The notes: generated by a model from the letters alone, not told the origin. A DNA stretch of 32,284 nt from Bacilli bacterium (GCA_017410525.1 JAFQQQ010000007.1:1-32284), one strand, 5' to 3'; positions 23,048 through 31,939 are shown, numbered from the stretch's first letter. Numbers and translations: made by a program.

Positions 23048-24218
23048 TTATTTCCTCCAAACTGTTTTTAGATGATACCTTATTTTTAAGCATTAAACTA
23101 CTATTTATGTTAATTTCTAACTTGCCTAAATTTTCATTCCAATTATCTTTTTGTTTATTAAAATATTTAGGATATTTTTGATAAAACATTTGACCAAATC
23201 CAAAAATATCTGTTTTATTTAAAGTTGATAAATTTATGGCTTGTTTAACTCTCTTTTTTATCTTTTTATTAGCTTCTTTTTGAATTTCTTCGATAACTTT
23301 AGAATCTTCTAAGTCAATATTACCTTTAACTTCTATAATTCTTGCTTCTCCAGATAAATCTATATTTACTAAAGGTTTTTTATTTTTAAGTTCAATAGAT
23401 ACATCCGATGAAAAACTAGTAGAATCTATTACAACATATCCATCTTGATATTCTATATCTAAAAACATTTCCTTAGTTGCACCGTTAATTATATTTATTC
23501 CTAAGCTTTCATTTCTGTTTGCCCAATCGACAAGTTTATCACCTTTAAATATTCCAAGATTGCCTAGTTTAGTGTAGGTTTTAGGTTCACTTGATTCTAT
23601 ATTCTCTTTATTAGAACCTTCTTCAATATCACCTATAATTTCTATACAATTTATAGAAAGTTCAGAGCCATCACTTAAAATAGTAGATAGTAAGTCATTG
23701 AAATTTGTACTGGCAATAATCCCTTGTAATTCTGTTGTAGTTTTTACATTATCTGTTATTTGTTGAGAAGGAAATGATGAAAGTGGTGTCATTATTTTTA
23801 AAGTATCTTTTGCTTTAGAATCTTTAGAAAGAACAACATAAAAATTTTTCCTAGTGTTTGGATACCTTACAAAAAAATCAATTGCATTATTAATGCCTTC
23901 TTTTGCTACTTCTTCAGAAATAACTAAGACAGAAAATGACCCAAAATACAATTCGCTTGGAGATATTAGGCCTATTTGTTTAAGCGCGCTGAAAATTGAA
24001 TTTCCTTTTCCGCTATATACAACTACTTGTGATTCAGATGAATTACTTTCGCTACTATTACTTTTAGGCGAGTTTGAAATTAAAACACTCATTTCATATT
24101 CATCCTCAGATTTATCAATTGCAACTCCTGAGATAATGGAATAGTCATTTAATTCATTGTAATTCCAGCACCCTGTTAAAGTAAGTAATAAAATTAAATT
24201 AAGAATTATTTTTTTCAT
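23040..24218 (-). CDS. gerKC: Spore germination lipoprotein (Ger(x)C family)
   Basis: 392 residues. A lipoprotein signal with lipobox LTGC (C17) is followed by WNYNELNDYSIISGVAIDK, the signature start of Ger(x)C proteins, and a C-terminal domain ending with FGFGQMFYQKYPKYF and W-N-E-N. It sits on the outer face of the spore inner membrane. Start ATG 24218 is preferred over 24227 because GGATGAT lies just ahead. It overlaps the A-subunit gene by 20 bases. The family call is firm. Confidence 0.93.
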   Translation of the reverse strand: MKKIILNLILLLTLTGCWNYNELNDYSIISGVAIDKSEDEYEMSVLISNSPKSNSSESNSSESQVVVYSGKGNSIFSALKQIGLISPSELYFGSFSVLVISEEVAKEGINNAIDFFVRYPNTRKNFYVVLSKDSKAKDTLKIMTPLSSFPSQQITDNVKTTTELQGIIASTNFNDLLSTILSDGSELSINCIEIIGDIEEGSNKENIESSEPKTYTKLGNLGIFKGDKLVDWANRNESLGINIINGATKEMFLDIEYQDGYVVIDSTSFSSDVSIELKNKKPLVNIDLSGEARIIEVKGNIDLEDSKVIEEIQKEANKKIKKRVKQAINLSTLNKTDIFGFGQMFYQKYPKYFNKQKDNWNENLGKLEININSSLMLKNKVSSKNSLEEIND

Positions 24219-25668
24219 AATTATCATCCATTCTGTTTAAATTCTTTGTTAAGTACTCAGGTCTATTCTTTAAAAATTTTCTTGGGAATCTAACTATACT
24301 GTCTTTTAAACTTCTAAGTTTAAGGGGACTAAATGGAGTTAGATAAGGTGTTCCTAAGCACTCTAAACTTGAAAGTTTAGCGACGAAAATAATGAACATT
24401 GCTACAAAGCCTATTAGCCCCATAAAAGTTGCTGCTAAGATAAATAAGAGTCTCCATTCTCTTATCGCATCTATAATATCTACATCATAGAAAACTAGTT
24501 CAGAAATAGACGTTGCTGCAATTATAATTATAACGATAGGCGAAACAATACCAGCTGCAACAGCTGCATCTCCTAAGATTAGTGCTCCAACTACATTCAT
24601 CGCGCTACCAGAAAACGAAGGGGAGTGAATGTCTGCTTCTCTTAATACTTCAAAGGTTAGAACAAAAAGCAAAACTTCGATAGCAGTAGGAAATGGAACA
24701 CCTTCCCTTTGGATTGCTAAAGAGATGAGCAACTGGTCTGGAATAATTTCATGATTGAAGGTCATGAGAGCGATATATAGTGCAGGGGTTAAAAGTGCTA
24801 GAAAAAAACATATTGCTCTAAGTATTCTGGAAAAGGATACATTGAGTGGTTTTTGATAATTATCTTCTGGTGAATGAAAAAAATCTGTTAAAACAGCAGG
24901 AAGAATAATTACAAACGGAGAGTTTTCAACTAATATCACAATTTTTCCGTCCAGTAGGGAAGTACTGGCAAAATCCGGTCTTTCAGTGCTTATGACTTTT
25001 GGAAAAACTGACCTCTGATTCTTCTCTAACAATTCTCTTATATATCCTGTGTCAATTACTGCATCAATATTTATTTTATTTAATTCATCAATTATTTTTT
25101 TTACTTTATAATTAGGTACAATGTCTTTTATATAAGCAACAGTTACCTTTGTTTTTGACCTTTTGCCCACTATAACTTCTTCGTACCACAAATTAGAATC
25201 TTTAATTCTTTTTCTTATCAAACCTAAGTTCATATTATGGTTTTCAGTAAAACTATCTTTTGGACCGCGTGTAATAGTCTCGCTAGTGGATTCTGTGACA
25301 CCTCTATCGAGTTTTTGTCTAGTTTCCACAACAATTGCTTTATCACATTTATCAATTAAAATTACAGTAAATCCACTAGATAAGTGATAATACATATCTT
25401 CAAAAGTATAAATACATTTTACTTTGCTATTAAAAATGTTGTTTTGTATTAAATCATAAAACGAATTGAACGTTTTTTTTCTATCCATATTAATAATGGC
25501 CTTGTTTAGAAAATCACTTATTTTATCGTCGCTACTAACGCTCTCTAAATAAATGTATCCTATTTTTCTGGAGTTTTTTTCTATAATTCTAGTAACAATA
25601 TCGCTACTCTTTCCATTTATTTTATTTAACATTTCAAAATTTTTTTCAATACTATTTTGTAGATTCAT
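24199..25668 (-). CDS. gerKA: Spore germination receptor subunit A (GerA family)
   Basis: 489 residues. Soluble N-terminal domains to about 240, then five or so helices. Family blocks: VETRQKLDRGVTES, TRGPKDSFTE, NLGLIRKRI, TPALYIALM, REGVPFPTAIE and the GALILGDAAVAAGIVSP stretch. It forms the oligomeric core, proposed to be an ion channel, of the nutrient germinant receptor. ATG 25668 is chosen as AGGTGAA lies ahead. First gene of a three-gene overlapping operon on the minus strand. No sporulation sigma-factor promoter could be recognised with confidence. Confidence 0.95.
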   Translation of the reverse strand: MNLQNSIEKNFEMLNKINGKSSDIVTRIIEKNSRKIGYIYLESVSSDDKISDFLNKAIINMDRKKTFNSFYDLIQNNIFNSKVKCIYTFEDMYYHLSSGFTVILIDKCDKAIVVETRQKLDRGVTESTSETITRGPKDSFTENHNMNLGLIRKRIKDSNLWYEEVIVGKRSKTKVTVAYIKDIVPNYKVKKIIDELNKINIDAVIDTGYIRELLEKNQRSVFPKVISTERPDFASTSLLDGKIVILVENSPFVIILPAVLTDFFHSPEDNYQKPLNVSFSRILRAICFFLALLTPALYIALMTFNHEIIPDQLLISLAIQREGVPFPTAIEVLLFVLTFEVLREADIHSPSFSGSAMNVVGALILGDAAVAAGIVSPIVIIIIAATSISELVFYDVDIIDAIREWRLLFILAATFMGLIGFVAMFIIFVAKLSSLECLGTPYLTPFSPLKLRSLKDSIVRFPRKFLKNRPEYLTKNLNRMDDNYEKNNS

Positions 25669-25766
25669 AATATTCACCTAAGGTTATTATTTCCAATATT
25701 AAAAAAAATATTATTTTTCTTTACTTTGAAAAAAAACTATAATATAATAGATAACTAGGTGATAAT

Positions 25767-26558
25767 GTGAAGAGTGGATTAAAGATCAAAAGTTTATATT
25801 TTAAAGATATTTTGACTGATATAAATATTGAATTAAAACCTGGAACAATAAATGTATTGACTGGTAAAGGCGGTAGCGGAAAAACACTTATTTTAAAAAG
25901 CATTGTGGGTTTTATTGATTATTCTGGAACTATCAGCTTAGATGGTATAATTTTTGATAACAAAAATATTCAAGATCAAATAAAAAATATAGGTATATAT
26001 TTAAACACAAAAACATTAGAGAATAAAAGCGTAATTTTGAATCTTATGGATCCATTGCTTAATCTAAACTATCAAGAAGAAAACGCTAAAAAAATTGTTT
26101 ATGAACTAACTAAGAAATTAGGTGTAGATAATTTGTTATATACACAAGCAAATACATTATCACATTCTCAAAAAAAAGTTGTTGCTTTTGCTCAAAGTAT
26201 AGTACATAGCCCAAATCTAATATTGATAGATAATTTGTTTGATTCATTAGATGAATATTATAATGAAAAAATCATCTCATATTTAAAGAGTTTAAAGAAA
26301 AATAAAAAAATCATAATTTTGATTACTATAAATAATGGTGAATATTTATTGATTGCTGATAATTTGCTGATAATTAAAGGTGGCAAAATAATTGAGCAAG
26401 GTAAACCACAAAAATTATTAGAAAAAGAAAATCTATTTTTAAAAAATGATATAGAATTGCCTTTTATGAGTGACCTTTCAAATAAAATTATGGCTTATGA
26501 GTTAATAGATAGACAAATTTATGATATGAATGAAATGGTGGATGAAATATGGCAGTAA
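25767..26558 (+). CDS. ecfA1: ECF transporter ATPase 1, degenerate catalytic motifs
   Basis: 263 residues of the ECF-type ABC ATPase that energises vitamin and metal uptake. Walker A GKGGSGKT (33-40) is intact. The signature reads LSHSQ for LSGGQ, Walker B ends D155-N156 where Asp-Glu is needed for hydrolysis, the switch-loop His is missing (LITIN) and no Q-loop Gln is seen. GTG 25767 has AGGTGAT ahead. It overlaps ecfA2 by ten bases. Placement before ecfA2-ecfT-truA is the usual order in Firmicutes and supports the name despite the divergence. It may be a weak ATPase or non-catalytic. Confidence 0.85.
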   Translation: MKSGLKIKSLYFKDILTDINIELKPGTINVLTGKGGSGKTLILKSIVGFIDYSGTISLDGIIFDNKNIQDQIKNIGIYLNTKTLENKSVILNLMDPLLNLNYQEENAKKIVYELTKKLGVDNLLYTQANTLSHSQKKVVAFAQSIVHSPNLILIDNLFDSLDEYYNEKIISYLKSLKKNKKIIILITINNGEYLLIADNLLIIKGGKIIEQGKPQKLLEKENLFLKNDIELPFMSDLSNKIMAYELIDRQIYDMNEMVDEIWQ

Positions 26559-27352
26559 AATTTGCAGATGTAAGTTATAAAGATTTATTTCAAAAAGTTA
26601 ATTTTAAAATAGATAAAGGACATATAGTTTCAGTAGTAGGCAAAAGTGGTAGCGGAAAGACAACAATTTTTGATTTAATTATTGGACAAGATTTAAATTT
26701 TTATGGCAAAATAACTTTAGGAAAAAAGATTATAGACAATAATACAAAATCGAAACAACTAAAAGAAATTAGGGAACATATATTTTATTTGAAACAGGAT
26801 TATTATAATCAATTATTTAATATAAATATTTTAGAAGATATAAATTATTATGTAGGTAATGCTAATAAAGCTGAGCTTTATGAATTGTTAAAGGCATTTG
26901 GATTAGATAGTGGAGTTTTAAAAAAACACCATTCCGAACTTAGTAATGGTGAAATAAAAAAAGCGCTTTTGATAATAATGCTTTTAAGCGATAGGAAGAT
27001 CTTGTTGTTAGATGATGTAACGGCTGATTTAGATTTAAAGGGCAAAAAGACTTTAATAAAACAATTAAAAAAAGTAAAAAGAGATGATAAGGTAATTATT
27101 TTATCTTCTAGTGATGCGGATTTTCTACTTGGAGTGGCAGATGCAGTCTTATATATAAATGATAATAAAATAGATATTGAAAGTGATAAATATAATTTTT
27201 TTTGTAATAGAAGTATTTTAAATAAGTGTAGTATGGAAATGCCGAAAATATTGGAGTTTAAAGATGTTGTTTTAAAAAGAAAAAAAATAAAATTATTATG
27301 TAGAGATAATATAAATGATTTAATAAAGGATATATATAGAAATGCAAAATAA
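26549..27352 (+). CDS. ecfA2: ECF transporter ATPase 2, degenerate catalytic motifs
   Basis: 267 residues. Walker A GKSGSGKTT (31-39) is good, the Q-loop Gln is present in YLKQD, the signature is LSNGE, and Walker B ends D155-D156 in place of Asp-Glu. The switch His region reads LSSSD, without His. So neither ATPase of the pair has a standard catalytic Glu or His. The last 60 residues are basic and unlike usual ecfA2 tails. It overlaps ecfT by 11 bases. Confidence 0.85.
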   Translation: MAVKFADVSYKDLFQKVNFKIDKGHIVSVVGKSGSGKTTIFDLIIGQDLNFYGKITLGKKIIDNNTKSKQLKEIREHIFYLKQDYYNQLFNINILEDINYYVGNANKAELYELLKAFGLDSGVLKKHHSELSNGEIKKALLIIMLLSDRKILLLDDVTADLDLKGKKTLIKQLKKVKRDDKVIILSSSDADFLLGVADAVLYINDNKIDIESDKYNFFCNRSILNKCSMEMPKILEFKDVVLKRKKIKLLCRDNINDLIKDIYRNAK

Positions 27353-28019
27353 TATTATAAATAGAATATCTCCAACAGTAAGAATAATTTGCTTGTTTAT
27401 TTTAAGTATTAGTTTGTTTATGGCTAAATCTATATTTTTAATTTTATTTATAACAACGCTAACTTTGATATTAATGCTAATTACAGAAAAAAAAGTAAAT
27501 ATATATGTAAACATGATAAAAAAAATTGCTATTTTATTGTTATTTTTTCTAATTGTATATATAATTATGTTTGAATATAATACATTTAACTGGTTGATTT
27601 TTATATATAAACTAATAATTATTATCTTACTTTTTGTAGCTTTTTACTTGAACACTAGTTTTGAACAATTGCACCAAGCCATATATGGATGTTTGAGACC
27701 GTTAGAAAAAATGAAAATCAATGTAGAAGAGTTTTCTTTTGATATTATTATAGCTTTATTTTTAATGAAAAGTTTGATTAAAAATAGACAGAAAATATTG
27801 CACATTCAAAAGATATATGGTAAAAAACAACTAAACTTAAGAAATTATATTTTAACAATTTTTATAAATTCAGCAAATCAATTAAATGAACTTCAATGGC
27901 ATCTAAAAATAAAATTTTATAAATTAACATATAAAGAAAATGATGGCTTTTCTAAATTTATTTTAATTTTATTTGTAGTTTTATTTATATTTGTTGTATT
28001 TAAGGAAGTGATTTTGTGA
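27342..28019 (+). CDS. ecfT: ECF transporter transmembrane subunit EcfT, divergent
   Basis: 225 residues, four or five membrane helices plus the cytoplasmic coupling helices. The start NRISPTVRIICLF matches the EcfT N-terminal block (HxLDPRxK), and TSFEQLHQAIYGCLRPLEK matches the family region before the coupling helices. The two Ala-Arg-Gly type coupling motifs read IYG and IKF, so they are eroded. No substrate-binding S component is adjacent. Its TGA stop overlaps the truA GTG by four bases. Confidence 0.8.
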   Translation: MQNNIINRISPTVRIICLFILSISLFMAKSIFLILFITTLTLILMLITEKKVNIYVNMIKKIAILLLFFLIVYIIMFEYNTFNWLIFIYKLIIIILLFVAFYLNTSFEQLHQAIYGCLRPLEKMKINVEEFSFDIIIALFLMKSLIKNRQKILHIQKIYGKKQLNLRNYILTIFINSANQLNELQWHLKIKFYKLTYKENDGFSKFILILFVVLFIFVVFKEVIL

Positions 28020-28756
28020 GATATTTTATAACATTTTCATATGATGGTTCCAAATATAATGGATATCAGAAACAACCTAGGGTTAAAACCATACAAGGAG
28101 AATTAGAAAAAGCGTTGAAGCAAATAAATGCGGGAAGAAATGTGTCAGTGTTTGCATCTGGTAGAACGGATGCTGGAGTTCATGCTTATAATCAAAGTGC
28201 ACATTTTGATTTAGAAACAGAAATTACTTGTACTAAATTAAAACAGGCTTTAAATAGTTTAATTCCTCAGGATATATATGTAAAAAATGTTTATGAGACT
28301 AATCAAGATTTTCATGCTAGATTCGATGTAAAAGCAAAAGAATATATATATAAGATAAATATGGGAAATTATAATCCAATAGAGAAAGATTATGTATACC
28401 AATATAATAAAAAATTGGATATTCCAGAAATGGAGAGGGCCCTTAAATATTTGGAGGGCACTCATGATTTTAGATCCTTTGTAAAAATAGATGAAGAAAA
28501 AGATAACTACATAAGAACCATAGTTCAAACATCTTTAATAAGAGATGTAAAAAATGTTAACCAAATTACAATTTCTATATTAGGAACAGGCTTTATGCGA
28601 TATATGGTTAGAAATATTGTTGGTATGCTTATAGAGATTGGTGAAGGGAAATATAGAAGCGAAGATATTATAGCGATTTTAAAAATGAAAGATAGAACAA
28701 AAGCGGGCGTATGCGCACCTGCTTGTGGATTGTACTTAAAAGATGTCTATTATTGA
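28016..28756 (+). CDS. truA: tRNA pseudouridine(38-40) synthase
   Basis: 246 residues, the usual length. It begins YFITFSYDGSKYNGYQ, has the catalytic Asp in GRTDAGVHA at about residue 50, and later FRSFVK and MVRNIVGMLIEIG. It modifies uridines in the anticodon arm. Start GTG 28016 overlaps the ecfT stop (GTGA). Much better conserved than the ECF genes before it. The group ends in a strong terminator. Confidence 0.97.
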   Translation: MRYFITFSYDGSKYNGYQKQPRVKTIQGELEKALKQINAGRNVSVFASGRTDAGVHAYNQSAHFDLETEITCTKLKQALNSLIPQDIYVKNVYETNQDFHARFDVKAKEYIYKINMGNYNPIEKDYVYQYNKKLDIPEMERALKYLEGTHDFRSFVKIDEEKDNYIRTIVQTSLIRDVKNVNQITISILGTGFMRYMVRNIVGMLIEIGEGKYRSEDIIAILKMKDRTKAGVCAPACGLYLKDVYY

Positions 28757-28765
28757 CATCTTTTT
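28738..28765 (+). terminator. Terminator of ecf-truA
   Basis: AAAAGATGTC (28738-28747) and GACATCTTTT (28755-28764), overlapping the stop codon. Confidence 0.85.
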
Positions 28766-28822
28766 CTATTGATTTTTTTTAATTATTAGATTATAATTGT
28801 TTTAGAATAAAAAGGTGATATG

Positions 28823-29503
28823 ATGGAAAATACAAAAATTATTTTAGATAATGCTACTGAAACAAATGTAAACGGTATTTTTTATGTATTTAATTCAAAG
28901 TATTATTTCATTTATACAATGAGAGAACTTGATGAAAATGATTATGTTAGGCTATATGTTGTCCAAGTTTGCAAGGAAGTTCAAAATACACCAACAGGTC
29001 CAATTGACACTGGATATATGCTTGGTATGGAAATAAATGATTCAGAAGAATGGGCAAGAGTTCAAGAATCTATTACAAAAATTGTTGAAGATAAAAAGAA
29101 TAATACAACAAATAGTGATATACAATATTTACCCATCAGTATGTTAGTCAATCTAAAAATTATTGGAAAAAATAAGTTTAAATTGATGAAAAGTATAGTT
29201 CAAGATAATTTCAAAATAGAGATTAAATCTTCTGAAGAAGCCAAAATAATAAGTTCATATTTAACACCAACACAACCATCTGGATCGATATCAAGCTCTG
29301 TTACGAATGATTCCACATTACCTTTAGAGAATTTAACCACTATACACACGACAGGTAATATACCATCTACTACAAACAATGGTGATGTAATAATTGATTA
29401 TAGATCAAGATTTTTCGAAGAACAAGAAAAAAATCGAGAGTTGGAAGAACAGTTGAAGAGTTTGAATCAAAAATTAGAACAAATAAAAAATATAATAGGA
29501 TAA
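28823..29503 (+). CDS. Unknown protein with coiled-coil end
   Basis: 226 residues that I cannot place. Residues 1-60 are a beta-rich domain (IFYVFNSKYYFIYTM, YVRLYVVQV), then a helical part to about 155, a Ser/Thr/Pro-rich linker at 155-185 and a C-terminal coiled coil (about 195-222). No signal or membrane segment. AAAGGTGAT precedes two ATGs; 28823 has better spacing than 28820. Single gene with its own terminator, upstream of the YutH-like gene. Confidence 0.75.
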   Translation: MENTKIILDNATETNVNGIFYVFNSKYYFIYTMRELDENDYVRLYVVQVCKEVQNTPTGPIDTGYMLGMEINDSEEWARVQESITKIVEDKKNNTTNSDIQYLPISMLVNLKIIGKNKFKLMKSIVQDNFKIEIKSSEEAKIISSYLTPTQPSGSISSSVTNDSTLPLENLTTIHTTGNIPSTTNNGDVIIDYRSRFFEEQEKNRELEEQLKSLNQKLEQIKNIIG

Positions 29504-29527
29504 TTTAATATTAAATTATCTTTTTTT
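29499..29527 (+). terminator. Terminator of unknown gene
   Basis: Perfect ten-base arms at 29499-29508 and 29511-29520 and seven Ts. Confidence 0.8.
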
Positions 29528-29551
29528 GCATAAAATTAATAGAGGAATAAT

Positions 29552-30430
29552 ATGAAAAATTTGATAAATTACTACTATGAATTAAATATAAAGACATTTA
29601 AAAAAATAGATGGAAAATTTGTTTTTGAAGTAAATAATAAATTATACGAGTTTGTTCCTTTTTATGGTGAGATAAATACTTTCTACAAAAATTATTTAAC
29701 TGTTTTAAGAAGTAATAAGTATTGTCACGAAATAGTGTTCAATAATCAAAAAAATATTTTAACATTTTATGAAGGCAAGCCATACTTATTATTAAGAAAA
29801 AATTTATCTATGGAAAATAAGGTTGATTTGAATGAAATAGTAACTTATGATATACCAATTTATAGTGAATCAAAGCTAGAATGGAAAAAATTATGGAAAG
29901 AAAAAATAGATTATTATGAATATCAAATGAGTCAATTATCCCACAAATATAAACTCTTAAAAAATAGTTTTGATTATTATATAGGGCTTAGTGAAAATGC
30001 AATAGTTTTGCTTAACTATGTTAAAGAAAAAGATATAAGATTTTATATGTGCCATAGACGTATAAATCACAATGAAAAATTAGATAATTTCTTTAATCCA
30101 ATAAATTTTGTTGTTGATAATTTAGCAAGAGATGTTGGAGAGTATATAAAAGTTAATTTTTTTACGGATGGTTTAAATTTAGACGATATTTACAATTATA
30201 TAGATAAATTAGATTTCAATGAGTCGGAGTGTATATTATTTTTTGCAAGATTAATCTATCCTTCGTATTATTTTGATGTGTATGATCAAATAGTTCAAGG
30301 TAATGTATCAGAGGAAAAAATAGAATTATATACAAAAAAGAATGTATCATATGAAACATTCTTGGTAAAAATTTACAATTATTTAAGATTAAACTTTAAT
30401 TTTCCAGAGATTGAATGGTTAGAAAATTAA
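29552..30430 (+). CDS. YutH/CotS-like spore coat protein
   Basis: 292 residues of the kinase-fold (aminoglycoside phosphotransferase-like) spore coat family. The CHRRINHNE block followed by FNPINFVVDNLARDVGEYIK matches the pseudo-active site region of YutH-type proteins (His-Arg-Arg, Asp, Arg-Asp-Glu-Tyr), and the Tyr/Asp-rich C-terminal helices fit too. The N-terminal half is divergent and no proper kinase HGD motif is seen. In Bacillus, yutH lies near the NifU-like yutI; here the stop overlaps that of the NifU-like gene, which supports the call. Family is likely, role in coat inferred. Confidence 0.75.
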   Translation: MKNLINYYYELNIKTFKKIDGKFVFEVNNKLYEFVPFYGEINTFYKNYLTVLRSNKYCHEIVFNNQKNILTFYEGKPYLLLRKNLSMENKVDLNEIVTYDIPIYSESKLEWKKLWKEKIDYYEYQMSQLSHKYKLLKNSFDYYIGLSENAIVLLNYVKEKDIRFYMCHRRINHNEKLDNFFNPINFVVDNLARDVGEYIKVNFFTDGLNLDDIYNYIDKLDFNESECILFFARLIYPSYYFDVYDQIVQGNVSEEKIELYTKKNVSYETFLVKIYNYLRLNFNFPEIEWLEN

Positions 30431-30657
30431 CCTAAATTTACGACGTCTTTCACTTCAGGCACTTCGTTTATTATAGCGGCTGCTATTCCATCATGTAATG
30501 TTACATCTAACATATGACAATTAGCACATGCTCCCATCATTCTAATATATACTGTGTTATTTTCAAATTTTACAAATTCAATGTTTCCACCATCATTTAT
30601 TAAAAATGGTCTTAATTTATTAATAATAGCTTCGATTTTTTCTTCTATTTCTTTCAT
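30427..30657 (-). CDS. NifU-like Fe-S scaffold protein
   Basis: 76 residues, a stand-alone NifU C-terminal domain: NDGGNIEF, then GACANCHM with the CxxC pair that holds a [4Fe-4S] cluster for transfer. B. subtilis YutI is the likely counterpart. ATG 30657 follows GGTGAT; the GTG at 30666 lies within that site. Its stop overlaps by four bases with the convergent YutH-like gene. Confidence 0.93.
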   Translation of the reverse strand: MKEIEEKIEAIINKLRPFLINDGGNIEFVKFENNTVYIRMMGACANCHMLDVTLHDGIAAAIINEVPEVKDVVNLG

Positions 30658-30726
30658 GTTTATCACCGAGATGTATTATATAATAGTATTGAAAATTTGT
30701 AAAGTCTTTTTTTATCTGTAAAAATG

Positions 30727-30735
30727 TGTTATAAT
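30727..30735 (+). promoter_or_regulatory. Extended -10 promoter of S1-domain gene
   Basis: TGTTATAAT, the same nine bases as before hup and the gene at 5977, 16 bases ahead of the ATG, so the transcript leader is very short. Confidence 0.5.
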
Positions 30736-30751
30736 TTCAGCAGGTGGTAAT

Positions 30752-31111
30752 ATGTCAAAAATTAGTAAAGGGAGAATTATTAGAGGAATTGTATCGGGCA
30801 TTGAATCATATGGTGTGTTTGTGTCTTGTGATGATTATTATACTGGGTTAATACATATTTCTGAAATATCACATGGGTTTGTAAAGAATATAACTGATTT
30901 CGTAAAAATCGGTGATTTGATTTTCGTTGAGGTGTTAGATGTTGATGAAGAATTAGGTCATTTAAAACTTAGTATAAAGAATATAGAATATAAAAAAAAT
31001 ATTGCAATAAAAAGAAGAAAAATTAAAGAAACTTCGCTAGGATTTAAAACTTTAGAGTATAAATTGACCTTTTGGATAGAAGAATCCTTAAAAAAAATAA
31101 AAAATCATTAA
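30752..31111 (+). CDS. S1-domain RNA-binding protein (YugI/CvfD-like)
   Basis: 119 residues. One S1/OB domain over 5-76: GRIIRGIVSGIESYGVFV, TGLIHISEIS, VKIGDLIFVEVLDVD, LKLSIK. A basic helical tail follows. Size and form match general stress protein 13/YugI and streptococcal CvfD, single-S1 proteins that bind RNA or ribosomes. CAGGTGG precedes ATG 30752. Lies just before the tRNA array, but has no clear terminator of its own. Confidence 0.88.
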   Translation: MSKISKGRIIRGIVSGIESYGVFVSCDDYYTGLIHISEISHGFVKNITDFVKIGDLIFVEVLDVDEELGHLKLSIKNIEYKKNIAIKRRKIKETSLGFKTLEYKLTFWIEESLKKIKNH

Positions 31112-31119
31112 ATTATATA

Positions 31120-31148
31120 TTGACAAAACTAATTCCACGTGGTATAGT
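31120..31148 (+). promoter_or_regulatory. Promoter of first tRNA group
   Basis: Consensus TTGACA (31120-31125), 17-base spacer and TATAGT (31143-31148), 21 bases before tRNA-Val. Confidence 0.85.
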
Positions 31149-31169
31149 TAATACTGTCAATGTTTTTTC

Positions 31170-31246
31170 GGGCGATTAGCTCAGTTGGTTAGAGCACTTG
31201 CCTTACAAGCAAGGGGTCATAGGTTCGAGTCCTATATCGCCCACCA
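31170..31246 (+). tRNA. tRNA-Val (TAC)
   Basis: Acceptor GGGCGAT/ATCGCCC, anticodon loop CTTACAA, encoded ACCA end. Confidence 0.97.
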
Positions 31247-31253
31247 TTTTTTT

Positions 31254-31329
<76 letters not shown>

Positions 31330-31336
31330 TTTTTAT

Positions 31337-31420
31337 GGAAGGGTAGCGAAGTGGCCAAACGCGGCAGACTGTAAATCTGTTCCTTCGGGTTCGATGGTTC
31401 AAATCCATCTCCTTCCACCA
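31337..31420 (+). tRNA. tRNA-Tyr (GTA)
   Basis: Acceptor GGAAGGG, anticodon loop CTGTAAA, long variable arm as in bacterial tRNA-Tyr, CCA encoded. Confidence 0.97.
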
Positions 31421-31462
31421 CTTTATTTTATAAAAACATGCCGCGCATTGTCAATGTAAAAT

Positions 31463-31537
31463 TGCCTCGTAGCCAAGCGGTAAGGCACCACACTTTGACT
31501 GTGGCATGCGCTAGTTCGAATCTAGCCGAGGCAACCA
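31463..31537 (+). tRNA. tRNA-Gln (TTG)
   Basis: Acceptor TGCCTCG/CGAGGCA, anticodon loop CTTTGAC, CCA encoded. A 42-base spacer separates it from tRNA-Tyr, longer than other gaps in the group. Confidence 0.95.
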
Positions 31538-31544
31538 CAATTTT

Positions 31545-31620
31545 GTTCCGCTAGCTCAGTCGGTAGAGCATTTGACTTTTAATCAAAGGGTCTGGAGTTC
31601 GAATCTCCAGCGGGACACCA
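31545..31620 (+). tRNA. tRNA-Lys (TTT)
   Basis: Acceptor GTTCCGC/GCGGGAC with one wobble, anticodon loop CTTTTAA, CCA encoded. Confidence 0.97.
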
Positions 31621-31628
31621 TCTTATGT

Positions 31629-31717
31629 GCCTGAGTGGCGAAATTGGTAGACGCACAGGACTTAAAATCCTGCGGGAGTCAAATCCCGTGCCGGTTCAAG
31701 TCCGGCCTTAGGCACCA
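31629..31717 (+). tRNA. tRNA-Leu (TAA)
   Basis: Acceptor GCCTGAG/CTTAGGC, anticodon loop CTTAAAA, long variable arm, CCA encoded. Confidence 0.96.
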
Positions 31718-31726
31718 TATAAAAAA

Positions 31727-31754
31727 CAAACAAATATTATTTATTTGTTTTTTT
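31727..31754 (+). terminator. Terminator of first tRNA group
   Basis: ACAAATA (31730-31736) and TATTTGT (31742-31748), extended by A-T pairs, then a T tract. Confidence 0.75.
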
Positions 31755-31910
31755 ATATTTAAAAGTAAAACATAGTTTAATTTAAATTCAAAAAATTAAA
31801 TTTCTATTGAAACAACGGCCTTTGGTTAAATTTCAAGACCGGAACTAAAACAATTAATATTAAATAAGTTTTTATATTTTAATATTTTTAAATATTTTTC
31901 ATAAAATTTA

Positions 31911-31939
31911 TTGACAAGCAAAATATAGTGTGTTATAAT
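31911..31939 (+). promoter_or_regulatory. Promoter of second tRNA group
   Basis: TTGACA (31911-31916), 17 bases, TATAAT (31934-31939), with TG before the -10: a full consensus promoter 30 bases ahead of tRNA-Ser. The 155 bases before it hold no gene. Confidence 0.9.
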
